Positions 34,218 to 45,711 of a stretch of DNA of 64,000 nt are shown one piece after another (positions within the stretch are counted from its first letter, which is position 1; every line of letters begins with the position of its first letter). Location of the stretch: NCBI RefSeq assembly GCF_018294505.1, contig NC_057808.1:354938696-355002695 (forward strand). The letters run 5' to 3'. This DNA is from Triticum aestivum. Taxonomy: Eukaryota; Streptophyta; Magnoliopsida; Poales; Poaceae. Position numbers and translations under genes: made by a program. A model generated the notes under the pieces. That model was not told where the DNA came from. It saw nothing but the letters and a program-made list of their open reading frames with translations, and did no database searches.

Positions 34218-36073
34218 ATGGCAGAACTGACTGACACGCAGAGCCGCGATTGGAATTCCCTCCCCGATGTTCTCTTGGAGCAGATCTGTAGTTGTATGGG
34301 CCTACTCAGCACCGTCCGTCTGGCCGCATGCTCGGTGTCTTTGTACCGTCTACTCGTCTGCAACCGGCCGGCTCTTTTCAAGACACCCTGCTTGCTGATG
34401 CCCGATCCTCGCAGGTGGCCCAGACACCAACTTGACGATCCTACGGAGGTTGCCGTGGTTCCCCTCGACATGCTACCACTACCCATCCACCTGTCCTTCA
34501 TGCGCGGCCACTACTGGGCGGGCATGAAGGCCAACTGGATCGTCCTCATCCACCACACCGGTAATCCGTGGCGTCTCGTGGATATCTACACCCAGTGAGA
34601 GATCACCCTTCCATCGTTGGATACCGCCGCCATCGAGCCTCGCAGCCCGCCGGACACTCCTGCCTACTACGCACGAGACGCGTCAAGCTTTTGGCTCAAC
34701 CTCTGTTTGCAGAAAGTTGTAATCTGTGAAGTGCCCACACCATCAGAAGACTACATGGATTACAAGCTCATTGCCTTTTTCAACATGGGATTAGTCTATC
34801 TGGAATCCGGTCTCCATACATGGTTATGGCTCATCATCAATCCTGTTGAGGCAACATTTCTGTCTGATGCTATAGTGCACGATGGCATCGTTTACGCGGT
34901 CGACGCACAGATTGGCTGCCTATACTGGTGGAATCTATCGTCGTGTAATTGTTCTATCTCATCTCATCTTTACCTTATGAATACGACTGCCTGTTCATTT
35001 GTTACAAATTTAGAATGCATAGCATGTCTATAACCACATCATTGCTATATGTTCCTCTCATTTCCTAGATTTTTATGACCACACATGTTATTGTTAGAGT
35101 TGATATGAGAACAATTGGCATCTAATGATTGTTAGAATACATATTATGAGCATAACATCATGATTGCTATATGTTACTCTCGTTTACAAGATTTTTATAG
35201 CAACACATGTTATTGCTTAGAGTTGATATGAGAACAGTAGTAGTAAGTGCTATGGTAGAATATGAGTAGGCGCTGTCATAGCTGTTTTCCTCTCATTGTT
35301 ACATGATGTTTGAACCATGACATATTGCTAGAATATGAAAGCCATTGGCTTATTTTTTTAACTTCGGGTATGATTATGACCACGGCATTGCAATTCTCTG
35401 TCTATGATATGTGTCACTGTTATAATAATCTTAATTCCACACATACTCTGAACATGATTGTTTATTTTTGTCCTTTTGGTCTCCAATTTGAATTGTTGCA
35501 GCAGACGCAAATGCGCTGACCTTCATGATTCCAGGACCTGGAATCATACCAGCCGATGGGTGGTGGTTTATCGCTCGTTCAGCTGACGGCGGTCATTTGA
35601 TGCTCATTCGCACGTACCAAATTGACCAAACCATTACATCAAACCACATGCAGTACAATGCGTGGGGCGTTCGTGACATTGATGGCTATGGCTGCTTCGT
35701 GTTCAAGAAAGATCCCAGCTCCATTGGGCCAGGCGTATTCAACTGGAGGCGGGTTTACAGCCTCGGCAACCACTCCTTGTTCCTCGGGCTCAATTATCCG
35801 ATCATCCAACCAATCATCGATCATATCACCGGCGATGATTACTGTGCTATGCAACTTCCGTTCGCGAGGGGGGGCTGTGTTTACACATCATACCATGGGT
35901 TTCATGAATCACCATATCCAGAGATTCGTCGATACAGCTTGTTGCCAGATAATCTTCAGTGTGTGAAAGGCATCAAGCTTCCATGCGATGGATGGCTTTT
36001 GCAAACCCGACATGCGGCGATGTGGTTCATGCCAACAGCAAATATGCACAACTTGATTCGTGCTGATATCTAG
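34218..36073 (+). pseudogene. F-box/DUF295-type gene 2 with one premature stop
   Basis: Two exons join in phase: 34218-34944 (donor GTAATT) and 35502-36073 (acceptor TTGCAG), total 433 codons. Residues 12-60 are a good F-box (WNSLPDVLLEQICSCMG...STVRLAACSVSLYRLLV). The DUF295 part follows (KLIAFFNMGLVYLES, AIVHDGIVYAVDAQIGCLYWW, then ADGWWFIARSADGGHLMLIR, VYSLGNHSLFLGLNYPI). The only break is TGA at 34596-34598, after DIYTQ; the frame resumes at once with EITLPSLDTAA. The intron contains a 122-bp-offset direct duplication (35041 and 35163). Length and layout parallel gene 1 (about 430 residues each), but introns are placed differently, so this is an old paralogue pair. A protein started at an internal ATG would lack the F-box. 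Confidence 0.82.
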
Positions 36074-36588
36074 ACTGAGCCATGTATTCTGCTGCTGTAG
36101 CACGACCCTCTTTTGTTGGATATTATGTACTGTTGTTAGTTTGAAGCACTCCTCTGGTTTGAAGGATAGATACCTTCCTGGGATCAAGTGCATCCTAACT
36201 CACCTGCGTAGGATGTACTGATAATGATGATGGAGATGCTGTGCAGAAGCCATATATATATATATCAGTTAGGCTTCAAGTGCGTACTTGTTAGTTAAAC
36301 CTATGTATGAATTGTGACACTAAATACGACTAGTAAGTAGTACATTAGCAGTACTAGTATACGTCGGTCAAATTATTCATCATGTCCACACATTGAATTG
36401 AAGTGACAACACGCTGCGCGTGAGGTGACACAAGAATCCCGACGGCGTGTTCGGGTATTCTGGACTTTAGATTTGGAGTACCACTTATCTGTCGAAATCT
36501 TTCATCATTCACTTAAAACAGTCGATTGATCATACATTGAGTACCATATAACTGGAATTACCGATGCAAGTCGAAGAAGGATTGGCCG

Positions 36589-37297
36589 ATGCTGCCGGCT
36601 GGCGTCAAGTTCGATCCCACGGATCAGGAGATGATCGAGCACCTTGAGGCCAAAGTGAGTGCTGACAGCGCGAGATTTCAGTCTCTCATCGATTTGTTCA
36701 TACCAACCATCGACAGCGAGCACGGCATATGCTACACCCAACCTGAGAAACTTCCAGGTAAGACACCGATCGGCCGTCTACTTGCACAAACATATTCCTT
36801 TGTTTATAGCTCTATTTTTCTTTTTAGAGACCCGGTGAAGCAATTACAATTTGACAGTTAATAAAAAGTGAAACAAGTGACTGCAACATGCCAAAGATGT
36901 TTTGAAAATGCCAACTAGGTACACTAAAACCTGTATTCCACAATACTGCAGGTATCACACTGAGTGGCCTAAGGAAGCATTTCTTCCAGCTCAATTCCAG
37001 GGCGTTCAAAAGGGGCACGTGGACGCGTCACAAGATACAGTCGGAGTGCGGCATGCACGCGATGTGGCACAAGACCGGCAATACCTTGCCGGTGATGGTC
37101 AATGGCCGGCAAGACGGGCAGCAAAAAAGGTTCTGGTGCTGCACACCAACAAGAACTTTGACCAGCAGAGGACCAACTGGGTGATGCACCAGTACCACCT
37201 CGGGGACCTGGAGCAAGAGAAGGAGCGGGAGCTGGTCCTCTTCAAGATTTTCTACCAGACGAACACTAGGGCCAGGAGTAAAAAGATTATAAGTTAG
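36589..37297 (+). pseudogene. NAC-domain gene fragment (SND2/NAC073-like subgroup), frameshifted
   Basis: Exon 36589-36757 reads [20 protein letters not shown]... [13 protein letters not shown], the start of a NAC domain of the subgroup with the KFDPTDQE signature. The intron 36758-36951 (GTAAGA...TGCAG) is in the usual NAC position. Exon 2 from 36952 reads ITLSGLRKHFFQLNSRAFKRG... WHKTGNTLPVMVNGRQDG; then the frame breaks in an A6 run (37123-37128) and continues in another frame as VLVLHTNKNFDQQRTNWVMH, then YHLGDLEQEKERELVLFKIF, ending at 37297. One missing A in the run explains the break. The N-terminal extension and the C-terminal activation region of the family are absent. Divergence in the basic DNA-binding stretch suggests relaxed constraint. 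Confidence 0.82.
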
Positions 37298-38780
37298 TTT
37301 GGTATTGGTAGTTGTACTACCTTGTCGTCCGCAAGTTGGTATTGGTGTTAACGATCTTTTGGTATGAACTTGCATTTGCTTCCAACCATCATGCCGAGGG
37401 TCAACGTGGATATAAAGCTGAATCATTTGTTTCGAAACGAATTTTCAGGCACCTGATTTTTATTTGATGGGTAGCATAAGCACCCGCCTTTCGAATTCCC
37501 AGTTCTCCAATTTTTTTGAAACAAGTGCATGCACTTATTATCATGATAAAAAAACAATATCCGTGCTGCATCCCAGTTATCAGTCTGTACTTGTAGAATT
37601 CTCTCGTTTATTGAGCACGTATATTGTTTTTTCAGGTCGAGCAAGTTTCAACTGGGCTGTAGACTGCCCAGGGTTGGTTTTGTTTTTAACAGGCCCAGCC
37701 CATGACAACAACGGGGCACAAAGATCCAGCAGGTATCTACTGGCCTCTGGCCCGCCAGCGTTAGTTATATTTTGTCTTACAACATCCACACGCAGTTTTT
37801 TTTACTGAATCAAACACACAGCCCAGTTCTATTTTCCTCTTGAAACGCATGTCCTACATCCGTTTTCTAATCTCTACCTATAGTTTTACTAGTTCATATA
37901 CACGTATCATTATATTGAAAACACATAAAAATTTCCTTTTCATATTTACATCCTTATTTTTGTTGTTTTTTCCCACCCAGCGCTGATTTTTTTACCACTG
38001 GTTTTCCCTTAAACCAACTTAATTGTCCCACGTCTTATTTGCTTACAAAAACAAAACGATTTTTTGGCAAATCAATAAGTTCTTAAAAAATGTTTATCAT
38101 TTCGGGATTACAACAGTTCGGACTCCACCGAAATATGCAAAATAAGGTTGAACTTTTTGACCGTGGTCCTGGGCAGAAAATGGGCTGTAATAAATTACTT
38201 AAGAATTAGCAAATGGGCTGCAAATTATAAAAAATAGCAAATGGGCTTTATGTTGTCTGCCACAGATTTGGAGGCTGACTTGTGGGCCTACTAAGTGCAT
38301 GCGTACACAAGGTTTCTCAAAAAAGAAACTTAGTCAACAATCGACTCTACCAGCGTCAGACCGTTAAATGTCAATCTAACGGCAATCGTGCTTCTTCAGT
38401 CTCTGATCTTCCTGCCCCAGCCACCCAAACCAGCGTCGTCGGAACCGCCTGCTCCCGCCTTCCGTGGCCGGCAGTGCTGCCGGGCAGGCCTCACGGCCCC
38501 ATCATACTCGCATCCCCGGCCTGTCTATCCCTCTACTCACCCACACCTCCTGTTATTTTCCGGCGACGGCAGCCGAACCAGTCAACCCTCGTACTCTCCA
38601 CCGCGTGGGCAGCCACTGCCGTGTCTTCCCCGGCTCCGTGTCGTTCCCTTCGTAGGCCTCGCCGTCGTCCACCGCCCTGGTGCTCTCGGCGCGGCATGGT
38701 CAACGATGTCCATCCAACGGCCGTAGTGCTTCTTCAACCTCTGGTCTTCTTGCCCCAGCCGCCCAAAGCACCGCCGGTCG

Positions 38781-40511
38781 TGTTGGAAATATGCCCTAGA
38801 GGCAATAATAAAATGGTTATTATTGTATTTCCTTGTTCATGATAATTGTCTGTTGTTCATGCTATAATTGTATTAACTGGAAACCGTAATACATGTGTGA
38901 ATACATAGACCACAACATGTCCCTAGTAAGCCTCTAGTTGACTAGCTCGTTGATCAATAGATGGTTATGGTTTCCTGACCATGGACATTGGATGTCATTG
39001 ATAACGGGATCACATCATTAGGAGAATGATGTGATGGACAAGACCCAATCCTAAGCATAGCACAAGATCATGTAGTTCGTTTGCTAGAGCTTTTCTAATG
39101 TCAAGTATCATTTCCTTAGACCATGAGATTGTGCAACTCCCGGATACCGTAGGAACGCTTTGGGTGTACCAAACGTCACAACATAACTGGGTGGCTATAA
39201 AGGTGCACTACAGGTATCTCCGAAAGTGTCTGTTGGGTTGGCACGAATCGAGACTGGGATTTGTCACTCCGTATGACGAAGAGGTATCTCTGGGCCCACT
39301 CGGCAATGCATCATCATAATGAGCTCAATGTGACTAAGGAGTTAGCCACAGGATCATGCGTTACAGTAGAGTAAAGTGACTTGCCGGTAACGAGATTGAA
39401 CAAGGTATTGGGATACCGACGATCGAATCTCGGGCAAGTAACGTACCGATTGACAAAGGGAATTGTATACGGGATTGATTGAATCCTCGACATCGTGGTT
39501 CATCCGATGAGATCATCATGGAACATGTGGGAGCCAACATGGGTATCCAGATCCCGCTGTTGGTTATTGACCGGAGAGTCGTCTCGGTCATGTCTGCATG
39601 TCTCCCGAACCCGTAGGGTCTACACACTTAAGGTTCGGTGACGCTAGAGTTGTAGAGATATTAGTATGCGGTTAACCGAAAGTTGTTCGGAGTCCCGGAT
39701 GATATCCCAGACGTTACGAGGAGTTCCGGAATGGTCCGGAGGTAAAGATTTATATATGGGAAGTCCTATTTTGGCCACCGGAAAATGTTCGGGATTTTTT
39801 GGTATTGTACCGGGAAGGTTCTAGAAGGTTCCGAAGTGGGGCCCACCTGCATGGGGGGACCCACATGAACGTGGGTAGTGGGGGCAAGGCCCCGCACCCC
39901 TGGTCAAGGCGCACCAAGATCCCACCTTAGAAGGAATAAGATCATATCCCGAAGGGATAAGATCAAGATCCCTAAAAAAGGGGGATAACAATCGGTGGGG
40001 AAGGGAAATGATGGGATTTCTTTCCCCCACCTTTGCCAACGCCCCAATGGACTTGGAGGGCAAGAAACCAGCCCCTCCACCCCTATATATAGGGGGGAGG
40101 CGCATGGGAGCAGCACCCCAAGCCCTGGCGCCTCCCTCCCTCCCGTGACAACTCTTCCTCCCCGCTTGCGCTTGGCGAAGCCCTGCCGGGATCCCGCTAC
40201 TTCCACCACCACGCCGTCGTGCTGTTGGATCTCCATCAACTTCTCCTCCCCCCTTTCTGGATCAAGAAGGAGGAGACGTCCTTGCTCCGTACGTGTGTTG
40301 AACGCGGAGGTGCCGTCCGTTCGGCGCTAGGATCATCGGTGATTTGGATCACGATGAGTACGACTCCATCAACCCCGTTCTCTTGAATGCTTTCGCTTAG
40401 CGATCTTCAAGGGTATGAAGATGCACTCCCTCTCTCTCGTTGCTAGATGACTCCATAGATTGATCTTGGTGATACGTAGAAAATTTTAAATTTCTGCTAC
40501 GTTCTCCAACA
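38781..40511 (+). repeat. 5' LTR of the Angela-type element
   Basis: 1731 bp, TG...CA. TATATATA at 40084-40091 is the likely TATA box, preceded by the GC-rich U3 end. Short frames such as 39098-39319 recur in the 3' LTR and are not genes. Confidence 0.95.
40084..40091 (+). promoter_or_regulatory. TATA box in Angela-type 5' LTR
   Basis: CCCCTATATATAGG, the same position as in BARE1/Angela LTR promoters. The equivalent in the 3' LTR is at 47017-47024. Confidence 0.65.
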
Positions 40512-40512
40512 G

Positions 40513-40526
40513 TGGCATCATGAGCC
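40513..40526 (+). other. Primer-binding site (initiator tRNA-Met type), degenerate
   Basis: TGGCATCATGAGCC directly after the LTR resembles the consensus TGGTATCAGAGCC, with one substitution and one extra base. Confidence 0.7.
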
Positions 40527-41839
40527 AGGTTTATGCATAGATTCTATGCATGAGTAGAACACAAAGTAGTTGTGGGCGACAATTTGTTCAATTTGCTTAC
40601 CGTTACTAGTATTATCTTGATTCGGCGGCATTGTGGGATGAAGCGGCCCGGACCGACCTTACACGTACTCTTACGTGAGACAGGTTCCACCGACTGACAT
40701 GCACTTGATGCATAAGGTGGCTAGCGGGTGTCTGTCTCTTCCACTTTAGTCGGATCGGATTCGATGAAAAGGGTCCTTATGAAGGGTAAATAGCAATTGG
40801 CATATCACCGTTGTGGCTTTTGCGTAGGTAAGAAACGTTCTTGCTAGAAACCCATAGCAGCCACGTAAAACATGCAACAACAATTAGAGGACGTCTAACT
40901 TGTTTTTGTAGGGTATGCTATGTAATGTGATATGGCCAAAAGGATGTGATGAATGATATATGTGATGTATGAGATTGATCATGTTCTTGTAATAGGAATC
41001 ACGACTTGCATGTCGATGAGTATGACAACCGGCAGGAGCCATAGGAGTTGTCTTAATTTATTGTATGACCTGCGTGTCAATGAAAAACGCCATGTAATTA
41101 CTTTACTTTATTGCTAACCGTTAGCCATAGTAGTAGAAGTAATAGTTGGCGAGACAACTTCATGAAGACACGATGATGGAGATCATGGTGTCATGCCGGT
41201 GACGAAGGTGATCATGCCGCGCCTGGAAGATGGAGATCAAAAGGCGCAAGATGATATTGGCCATATCATGTCACTTTATGATTTGCATGTGATGTTTGTC
41301 ATGTTTACATCTTATTTTCTTAGAACGACGGTAGCATAAATAAGATGATCCCTCACTAAAATTTCAAGAGATGTGTTCCCCCTAACTGTGCACCGTTGCG
41401 AAGGTTCGTTGTTTCGAAGCACCACGTGATGAACGGGTGTGATAGATTCTAACGTTCGCATACAACGGGTGTTGACGAGCCTAGCATGTACAGACATGGC
41501 CTCGGAACACAAGCAAAACACTTAGGTTGACTTGACGAGCCTAGCATGTACAAACATGGCCTCAGAACACAAGAGACCGAAAGGTCGAACATGAGTCGTA
41601 TAGTAGATATGATCAACATGGAGATGTTCACCGATGATGACTAGTCCGTCTCACGTGATGATCGGACACGGCCTAGTCGATTCGGATCATGTATCACTTA
41701 GATGACTAGAGGGATATCTATCTAAGTGGGAGTTCATTAAATAATCAGATGAACTTAATTATCATGAACATAGTCAAAAGGTCTTTGCAAATAATGTCGT
41801 AGCTTACGCTTTAGTTCTACTAAGATATGTTCCTAGAGA

Positions 41840-42480
41840 AAATTTAGTTGAAAGTTGATAGTAGCAATTATGCGGACTGGGTCCATAAACTGAGGATTGT
41901 CCTCATTGCTGCACAGAAGGCTTATGTCCTTAATGCACCGCTCGATGTGCTGAACCTCGAGCGTCGTCTGTAGATGTTACGAAACATCTGACATACACAT
42001 TTTGATGACTACGTGATAGTTCAGTGTGTGATGCTAACGGTTTAAAATTGTGGCACCAAAGACGGTTTTGAAATGTCGCAGAACATATGATATGTTCCAA
42101 AGACTGAAATTGGGATTTCAGACTAATGCCCACGTCAAGAGGTATGAGACCTCTGACAAGTTTCTTAAGCCTGCAAACTAAGGGAGAAAAGCTCAATCGT
42201 TGAGCATGTGCTCAGATTGTCTGAGTACTACAATCACTTGAATCGAGTGGGAGTTAATCTTCCAGATGAGATAGTGATGGTTCTCCATAGTCACTGCCAC
42301 CAAGCTATTAGAGCTTCGTGATGAACTATAACATATCAGGGATAGACATGATGATCCTTGAGCAACTCGCGATGTTTGACACCGCGAAAGTAGAAATCAA
42401 GAAGGAGCATCAATTGTTGATGGTTAGTAAAACCACTAGTTTCTAGAAGGGCAAGGGCAAGAAGGGATACTTCATGAAAC
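41840..42480 (+). pseudogene. Angela gag remnant
   Basis: One frame reads SSNYADWVHKLRIVLIAAQK and AYVLNAPL, typical of BARE/Angela gag. Stops and frame changes follow, with later recognisable patches (EYYNHLNRVGVNLPDEIVM, KGKGKKGYF). No complete gag frame remains. Confidence 0.75.
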
Positions 42481-42759
42481 GGCAAATCAGTTGCTGCTCT
42501 AGTGAAGAAACCCAAGGTTGAACCCGAACCCGAGACTAAGTGCTTCTGAAATGAGGGGAACGGTCACTGAAGCAGAACTACCCTAGATACTTCGTAGATG
42601 AGAAGGCTGACAAGGTCGACAGAAGTATATTGGATATACATTATATTAATGTGTACTTTACTAGTACTCCTAGTAGCACCAGGGTATTAGATACCGGTTC
42701 AGTTGCTAAGTGTTAGTAACTCGAAATAAAAGCTGCGGAATAAACGGAGACTAGCTAAA

Positions 42760-43560
42760 GGTGAGATGACGATATGTGTTGGAAGTGTTTCCAAGGTTGA
42801 TGTGATCAAGCATCGCATGCTCCCTCTACCATCGAGATTGGGGTTAAACCTGAATAATTATTATTTGGTGTTTGCGTTGAGCATAGACATGATTGGATTA
42901 TGTTTATCGCAATACGGTTATTCATTAAAGGAGAATAATGGTTACTCTGTCTATTTGAATAATACCTTCAATGGTCTTGCACCTAAAATGAATGGTTTAT
43001 TGAATCTCGATCGTAGTGATACACATGTTCATGCCAAAAGATATAAGATAGTAATGATAGTACCACATACTTGTGGCACTGCCACTTGAGTCATATTGGT
43101 ATAAAACGCATGAAGAAGCTCCATGTTGATGGATCTTTGGACTCACTCATTTTTGAAAAGATTGAGACATGCAAACCATGTCTATTAGTATATGTGCATG
43201 AAGAAAGTCCATACAGATGGATCATTTGGACTCACTTGATTTTGAATCACTTGAGACATGCAAATCATACCACATGGGCAAGATGACTGAAAGGCCTCGT
43301 TTTCAGTAAGATGGAACAAGAGAGCAACTTGTTGGAAGTAATACATTTGATTTGTGCAGTCCAATGAGTGCTGAGGCACGCAGTGGATATCGTTATGTTC
43401 TTACTTCACAGATGATTTGAGTAGATGCTGAGAATATTTACTTGATGAAACACAAGTCTGAATTATTGAAAGGTTCAAGTAATTTCAGAGTGAAGTTGAA
43501 GATCGTCATGACAAGAGGATAAAATGTCTGTGATATGATCATAGAGATGAATATCTGAGT
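42760..43560 (+). pseudogene. Angela protease/integrase-region remnant
   Basis: The patch LWHCHLSHIGIKRMKKLHVD followed by ETCKPC is the GAG-pre-integrase zinc region; the end of the integrase core is seen as SAEARSGYRYVLT-like sequence near 43365-43410. A partial local duplication of the KKLHVDG...ETC segment occurs at 43105-43265. Multiple stops. Confidence 0.7.
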
Positions 43561-44269
43561 TACGAGTTTGGCACACAATTAAGAAATTGTGGAAATTGTT
43601 TCACGACTAATACCGCCTGGAACACCATATTGTGATTGTGTGTCCGAACATCATAACTGCACCCTATAGGATATGGTGCATACCATGATGTCTCTTATCG
43701 AATTACCGCTATCATTTATGGGCTAGGCATTAGAGACAACCGCATTCACTTTAAATAGGGCACCACGCAATTCCGTTGAGACGACACCGTATGAACTATG
43801 GTTTAGAGAAACCTAAGCTGTCGTTTCTTAAAAGTTTGGGGCTGCGACACTTATGTGGAAAAGTTTCAGGCTAATAAGCTCGAACCCAAAGCGGATAAAT
43901 GCATCTTCTTAGAATACCCAAAACAGTTGGGTATACCTCCTATTTCAGATCTGGAAGCAAAAGTGATTGTTTCTAGAAACGGGTCCTTTCTCGAGGAAAA
44001 GTTTCTCTCGAAAGAATTGAGTGGGAGGATGGTGGAGACTTGATGAGGTCATTGAACCGTCACTTCAACTAATGTGTAGCAGGGCACAGGAAGTTGTTCC
44101 TGTGGCACCTACACCAATTGAAGTGGAAGCTTATGATAGTGATCATGAAACTTCAGATCAAGTCACTACCAAACCTCATAGGACGACAAGGATGCGTACT
44201 ACTTCAGAGTGGTACGTAATCCTGTCTTGGAAGTCATGTTGCTAGACAACAATGAATCTACGAGCTATG

Positions 44270-44800
44270 GAGAAGCGATGGTGGGCCCGGATTCCGACGA
44301 ATGGCTCGAGGCCATAAAATCCGAGAGGATCCATGTATGAAAACAAAGTATAGACTTTGAAAGAACTACTTGATGGTCGTAAGGCTGTTGGGCACAGATG
44401 GATTTTAAAGGGAAGACAGACAATGATGGTAAGTGTCACCATTAAGAAAGCTCGACTTGTCGTTAAGATGTTTTCCGGCAAGTTCAAGGAGTTGACTGCG
44501 ATGAGACTTTCTCACTCGTAGCGATGCTAAGAGTCTGTTAGAATTATATTAGCAGTTACTGCATTATTTATGAAATCTTGCAGATAGGATGTCAAAACAT
44601 TGTTTCCTCGACGATTTTCTTGAGGAAAGGTTGTATGTGATACAACCAGAAGGTTTTGTCAATCCTGAAAGATGCTAACAAGTATGCAAAGCTCCAGCAA
44701 TCCTTCTAAGGATTGGAGTAAGCATCTCGGAGTTGGAATGAACGCTTTGATGAGATGATCAAAGATTTTGGGTTTATACAAAGTTCATGAGAAACTTGTA
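44270..44800 (+). pseudogene. Angela reverse transcriptase remnant
   Basis: Patches resembling the Copia RT start (EAIKSERIHV-like, KAVGHRWILK, KARLVVK) and the IQPEGFVNP-type motif lie in different frames with many stops. The catalytic YVDD motif was not located. Confidence 0.6.
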
Positions 44801-45329
44801 TTTCCAAAGAAGTGAGTGGGAGCACTATAGAATTTTTGATGAGCATATGTTGTTAACATATTGTTGATCAGAAATGATGTAGAATTTCTGGAAAGCATCC
44901 AGGGTTAGTTGAAAAGTGTTTTTAATGGAAAACCTGGATTAAGCTACTTGAACATTGAGCATCAAGATCTATAAGGATAGATCAAAAACGCTTAATAGTA
45001 CTTTCAAATGAATACATACCGTGACAAGATTTTGAAGGAGTTCAAAATAGATCAGCAAAGAAGGAGTTCTTGGCTGTGTTACAAGGTGTGAGTATTGAGT
45101 AAGACTCAAGAACTGACCAGGGCAGAAGAAAGAGAAAGGACGAAGGTCGTCCCCTATGCTTTAGACGTAGGCTCTACAATATGCTATGCTGTGTACCGCA
45201 CCTGAAGTGTGCCTTGCCATGAGTTAGTCAAGGGGTACAATAGTGATCCAGGAAGGGATCACATGACAGCGGTCGAACTTATCCTTAGTATCTAGTGGAC
45301 TAAGGAATTTTCTCGATTATGGAGGTGGA

Positions 45330-45540
45330 AAGGGGGTTCGTCGTAAAGGGTTACGTTGATGCAAACTTTGAAACTAATCCGGATGACTCTGAGTAGTGAA
45401 CCGGATTCGTATAGTAGAGCAGTTATTTGGAATAGCTCCAAGTAGCACGTGGTAGCTGCATCTACAAGATGACATAGAGATTTGTAAAGCACACACGGAT
45501 CTGAATGTTGCAGACCCGTTCACTAAAACCTCTCTCGTAA
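45330..45540 (+). pseudogene. Angela RNase H remnant
   Basis: YVDANFETNPDDSE is the start of Copia RNase H with the first catalytic Asp kept; stops follow at once. The end matches the ADPFTK-type C-terminal pattern in another frame. Confidence 0.6.
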
Positions 45541-45711
45541 GCATAACATGATCAAACCCTAGAACTCATTGAGTGTTAATCACATGGTGATGTGAACTAG
45601 ATTATTCACTCTAGTAAACTCTTGGGTATTAGTCACATGGCGATGTGAACTTTGAGTGTTAATCACATGGTGATGTGAACTAGATTAGTGACTCTAGTGC
45701 AAGTGGGAGAC
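45541..45711 (+). repeat. Angela 3' internal tail with ATCACATGG(T/C)GATGTGAAC repeats and polypurine tract
   Basis: The GTGTTAATCACATGGTGATG unit, or a close variant, occurs three times (about 45572, 45630 and 45658), each followed by TGTGAACT. AAGTGGGAGAC at 45701-45711 is the polypurine tract before the 3' LTR. Confidence 0.8.

Noticed and set aside
33779..34501. 240-residue frame on minus
   Set aside because: It is antisense to exon 1 of F-box gene 2, Arg/Ser-rich, and has no family resemblance.
39098..39319. 73-residue frame, repeated at 46029-46250
   Set aside because: It lies inside the Angela LTRs; conservation reflects LTR identity and not a gene.
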